A stretch of 64,000 bases of DNA from Verticillium longisporum. Lineage: Eukaryota > Ascomycota > Sordariomycetes > Glomerellales > Plectosphaerellaceae. The notes below the pieces were generated by a model. The model made no database searches. It had not been told where the DNA came from and saw nothing but the letters and a program-made list of their open reading frames with translations. A program made the position numbers and the translations under genes. Each line of letters opens with the position of its first letter. Position 1 is the stretch's first letter. The stretch is taken from positions 620,001 through 684,000 of the forward strand of contig JAETXT010000006.1 in the NCBI GenBank assembly GCA_019188255.1, read 5' to 3'. This document shows, in pieces, positions 60,601 through 64,000 of the stretch.

Positions 60601-61560
60601 TAATTATAAAGGCTTCTATAGGCAATACCCCCTTTTTCCTTCTATATAGCTATAAAGCTATTATATTAATCGAGACTATTTCGTTTACGTAGCGAATACT
60701 AGCTTAGGACTTAGTCTATTCGCCTAATTAGGAGGTGTAGATATACTTAAAGGCCTTTTCCTAGCTTAAACTTAATAGGATTAAAGCGATTCGAATACTT
60801 AACTATTAATAGTATACTAAGATTAAGGGGTTAAATCGCTAAAATATTACTTAACTCTATACTTAGAAGCTCTAAATTAAGGACGTAATCCTTATCTATA
60901 ATATTAAATAAATAATAAATATATTAAGAAATATAAAGCTTAACCCCTATTAATAGGGCCTATTTAGAATTACCTTAACTATATTTAGGAACCTCTTATT
61001 TAAGCTAGAAATAATAAAAGGGGAACTTATCTAAGGGGTTATTTATATAAGCTAATAGTTTAAAAAGTTTATCCTAGACCTAAATAGCTAATAGGAACCT
61101 AAAAGCGAAGAATTACTTATAAAAGACTATAAAGAAGAACTCGCGAGAATACTTAAGGCTATTATATTATAGGATGAAGTATTAGAAGGACTTTATTCCC
61201 TTAATTAGGTTAATACCTATTTAGTATATTCTAATTCGATTAGCGAAAGCTAGGATACCGATAAAACGATTAACCCTTAGGGCTCCTCTATATTTCTAGA
61301 TAACCTTCTTTAGCGATCTAGATAGCTCTAAGAACTTATTATAAAGTAGACTTAAGTATTTATTACTAAATTATAATAATATAAATAATATACTTACTTA
61401 GAAGTATAAATCTAAGGCCTATTTAATAAAGGTATATACTTTAAAGTAGACGATATTAATTAAGAATAATTTAAGATATTTACTAATTATATTAATATAA
61501 TATAATTAAGGGAACTTATATATTAATAGGATATTAAGTCTTAATATAGCTTATAATTTT
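54651..61560 (+). mobile_element. Ty3/gypsy retrotransposon internal region, RIP-destroyed
   Basis: No ORF survives, but in the plus frames the domain order protease-RT-RNase H-integrase is clear. A degraded aspartic protease site (IID-L-G-V-stop-FNIIS, fitting D-S-G-A-Q-F) lies near 57.08 kb. RT is near 58.55-59.0 kb (LLDFFSKYN, LP-stop-GAIN for LPQGATN, FIDNIIIK for the catalytic FIDD box). RNase H starts near 59.3 kb (SFKG-stop-GAVLG). The integrase core is at about 60.3-60.9 kb. Upstream, 54.66-57.0 kb is gag-like, opening with an AAT-repeat-encoded Asn run. RT before integrase places it in Ty3/gypsy, not copia. A 3' LTR was not found before 64000. Confidence 0.8.
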
Positions 61561-64000
61561 CCCTTTTATTAATAATTTAATTATATTCCCTATAATATTA
61601 TTAAATATTTAAGATATTTCAATTCTTTCCTTAATTTTCCTATTTTCGTTTTATCTTTTCCATTCTTTCTTTCTCTCTTTTAGCCTATAGATAATATAAT
61701 ATACTTAGAATATAATAATCTTAAAATACTAAGTATATAATATCGATATTTTATATTCTTATTCCCTAGCCTAACTCCTATTATATTTATAATTTTTATT
61801 ATATTATTCCCCTAATTATAATATAATCTATTACTTTCTCTTATTTAATTTATTTTAATTAGATACTTATTCGGATATAGAACTCCTAATTAAGTATTAG
61901 GGATAAATAGAATTAGGATAAATAATAAGGATATATTATAATATAAATATATAGATTAACTTAATTATATTATTTAAGACTTAAATAGCTAACTCGGATT
62001 AGAATTAGACGATTATATTATAAATATATTAACTAATATATAGAATATTACTTATAAGTATAATTATATTAATATAAAGTATTTACTTTATAATTAATAG
62101 GCTTTATAAACCTTACTATTACCCTAATTATACTATCCTCTTTAGAACTTCGAATATTTACTTTATTTTCTATAAAATCTTAGCTTAATCGTTAAGCGTA
62201 TTTTCCCTAATCTCGTCTATAATAAGCTAGTTATTTATAAAAATATAAAACTTAAAGTTAAGTATTAATATAGGGTCTCGATTAGGCTACTATCTCCTTA
62301 TAAGCTCTAGTAGCTTAGAAATAGAGTAATAGTAAAAGGTTAAGCTCTAAGGACTATAAGTAAAATCGGGAGGGTTATCGAATTTATCCTAGTAAAAAAG
62401 AGGATTCTAATTAAGGGCTTTAATCGGGTTATAGAAGATAACCTTAGACTTAGGATATATATACCCCTTCTAAGGTATTTAAATAAAGTTAGAAGGGCTA
62501 TCCTAGAAGCTATATTTATATTCTTTATAAATATAATTAGTATAATTAGTATAATTAGGAAAGGAGATATACTAGAAATAAGGATATATAATATTAATTT
62601 AATTAGAAGCTAAGAAGGTCGACTATTAACTCTCTTTATATCCCTTATAAGGATTACGATTAATATTATTAAAACCTTATATAATTAATAAAAATAGAGC
62701 TAAGCAATAATAAGTAATCTTAATAAAGAACGATCTAAAGGGCCTACTTAGCTCGGAAACGATAAAGATATAATAATAGAATACTTAATTAGGGAATCCG
62801 CTAAGCGCTAATAGCTTCTAACTCTTATAGGTATCGAGAAATATAGAGATATTATTAATATTCTAATTTATTTACTTTATTACTTTCTAGAATTACTCGA
62901 TAATATTAAATTAAGAGTTAATATTAAGGATAGATTATTTAAAGATAAGCTCGAAGTATTAAGGAAAAGGATTATTATCTTTACCCTTATTATTTATAAA
63001 GGCCTATTATATAAAATAAATTAATAGCTAAAAAGGTATTAATTAATATATAGAATAGCTCCTAATTAGGGGAATAGAATTTATAAGAATATAGAAATTA
63101 TTAATATCTATTATATATTTAGATTTCTTCTTCTTAAGCTAGCTATTACGTTTATATAGCTAAGGTTAATTATTAGGGTAATCGTCCTTAATAATATAAA
63201 GCTTAGGAGTTTAATTTAAAAGGAGTTACGACCTTTAATTAGAAGAACTTATAATAGTATTATTAATAAATAGTATTTAAATAATAAAAAGGAAGAAGAA
63301 AAAGAGTATAACGATTCCTATAGCTTTTAAAAAGGGTAGAGCGAAGATAGAATAATAAATAGAATAATACTATTTAACTTAACTATTTCGAATTAATAAC
63401 CTTTTAATAGATTTATTAACCCCCTTCTTTCCTAATTAAGATAATAATTTACTATTAAATTGCCTAGAATTAATAGCCTCTTAATAGAATAATTAACTTT
63501 ATAGTCTATTATTATAAAAAGGAAGGGGAACTTTTACTTTAATTAAAGAACCTCTCTCTCTCTCTTAAATACGAATATTATATTTATAGACCTCTTCTAT
63601 TTACTTCTTAGATACTCTTATTATTTATAAATAACCTAATTAAAGTAATAATATAATTTATTATTCTATTCTCTAAGTATTATTCTCTCTTTCTTTCTTT
63701 TTATTATAATTTCTCTTCTCCTTCTACTTTTTTTATTTATAACCTATTCTATTTTTTCCTTTTTATTTACTTTTAATATAATTCCCCTAATTACCTATTA
63801 AGATATTTAAAAGTAATTATATATTATATAAAGATAATATTTATAAGAATTACTTTACTATTCTAGTAGCTATAAGGACCGACCCCTTTAATCTACTTAG
63901 AACTCCTATACTATAAACCGATTAGGAAGCGCTCTTCCCCGTTTCCTTTAATTAGCTAGAGCCTATACCTATCTCGATAATAATAGCGCTCTTAGATAAG
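61561..64000. mobile_element. RIP-destroyed repeat DNA, class unresolved
   Basis: AT-rich, CA/TG-depleted and without ORFs up to the window end. It could be the 3' part of the gypsy element (an extra ORF before a distant 3' LTR) or a different element. Minor local repeats occur: TAGTATAATT units near 62535-62560 and a CT run near 63550-63567. It matches neither the copia nor the hAT family. Confidence 0.45.

Overview
The window looks like filamentous ascomycete (Pezizomycotina) chromosomal DNA. Gene islands with normal base composition alternate with very AT-rich blocks that carry an extreme repeat-induced point mutation (RIP) signature. The genes have short fungal introns (55-67 bp, CTAAC-like branch points). 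The families are typically fungal: WSC domains, a Git3/cAMP-receptor-like GPCR, and a small cysteine-containing secreted protein.

Layout. (1) 1-4679: RIP-destroyed repeats, namely part of a Ty1/copia element with its 289-bp-class LTR, inserted into a hAT transposon relic that ends at 4679. (2) 4680-18063: gene island 1, with a small secreted protein (5201-5641, -), an L-asparaginase II-type enzyme (10126-11238, +) and a large secreted PQQ-propeller/WSC protein (11582-16314, -). A gene-poor 4.5 kb stretch separates the first two. (3) 18064-45232: a 27-kb RIP block bounded by 33-bp inverted repeats. It holds two complete Ty1/copia elements in opposite orientations (18334-25859 and 36401-43903), two truncated copies joined tail to tail at about 32600, and unassigned relics. 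(4) 45233-50896: gene island 2, with a Git3-like GPCR (46171-47403, -), a 474-bp hAT-type MITE with an intact 8-bp target duplication (48719-49192), and a RidA-family protein with a signal peptide (49378-49929, -). (5) 50897-64000: a second hAT relic, inverted relative to the first, followed by a Ty3/gypsy relic with recognisable protease, reverse transcriptase, RNase H and integrase.

The intact genes do not form a pathway. Secreted or surface-facing products (SSP, WSC protein, RidA-like protein, GPCR) lie between repeat blocks, as expected for a two-speed genome of a plant-associated or otherwise host-interacting fungus; that lifestyle is an inference. The observations most worth checking are the cysteine-rich ORF antisense to the copia element, the 33-bp inverted repeats framing the large block, the tRNA-like box inside the hAT elements, the GC-AG intron in the GPCR, and three single-base frameshifts at C/G homopolymers in the WSC gene.
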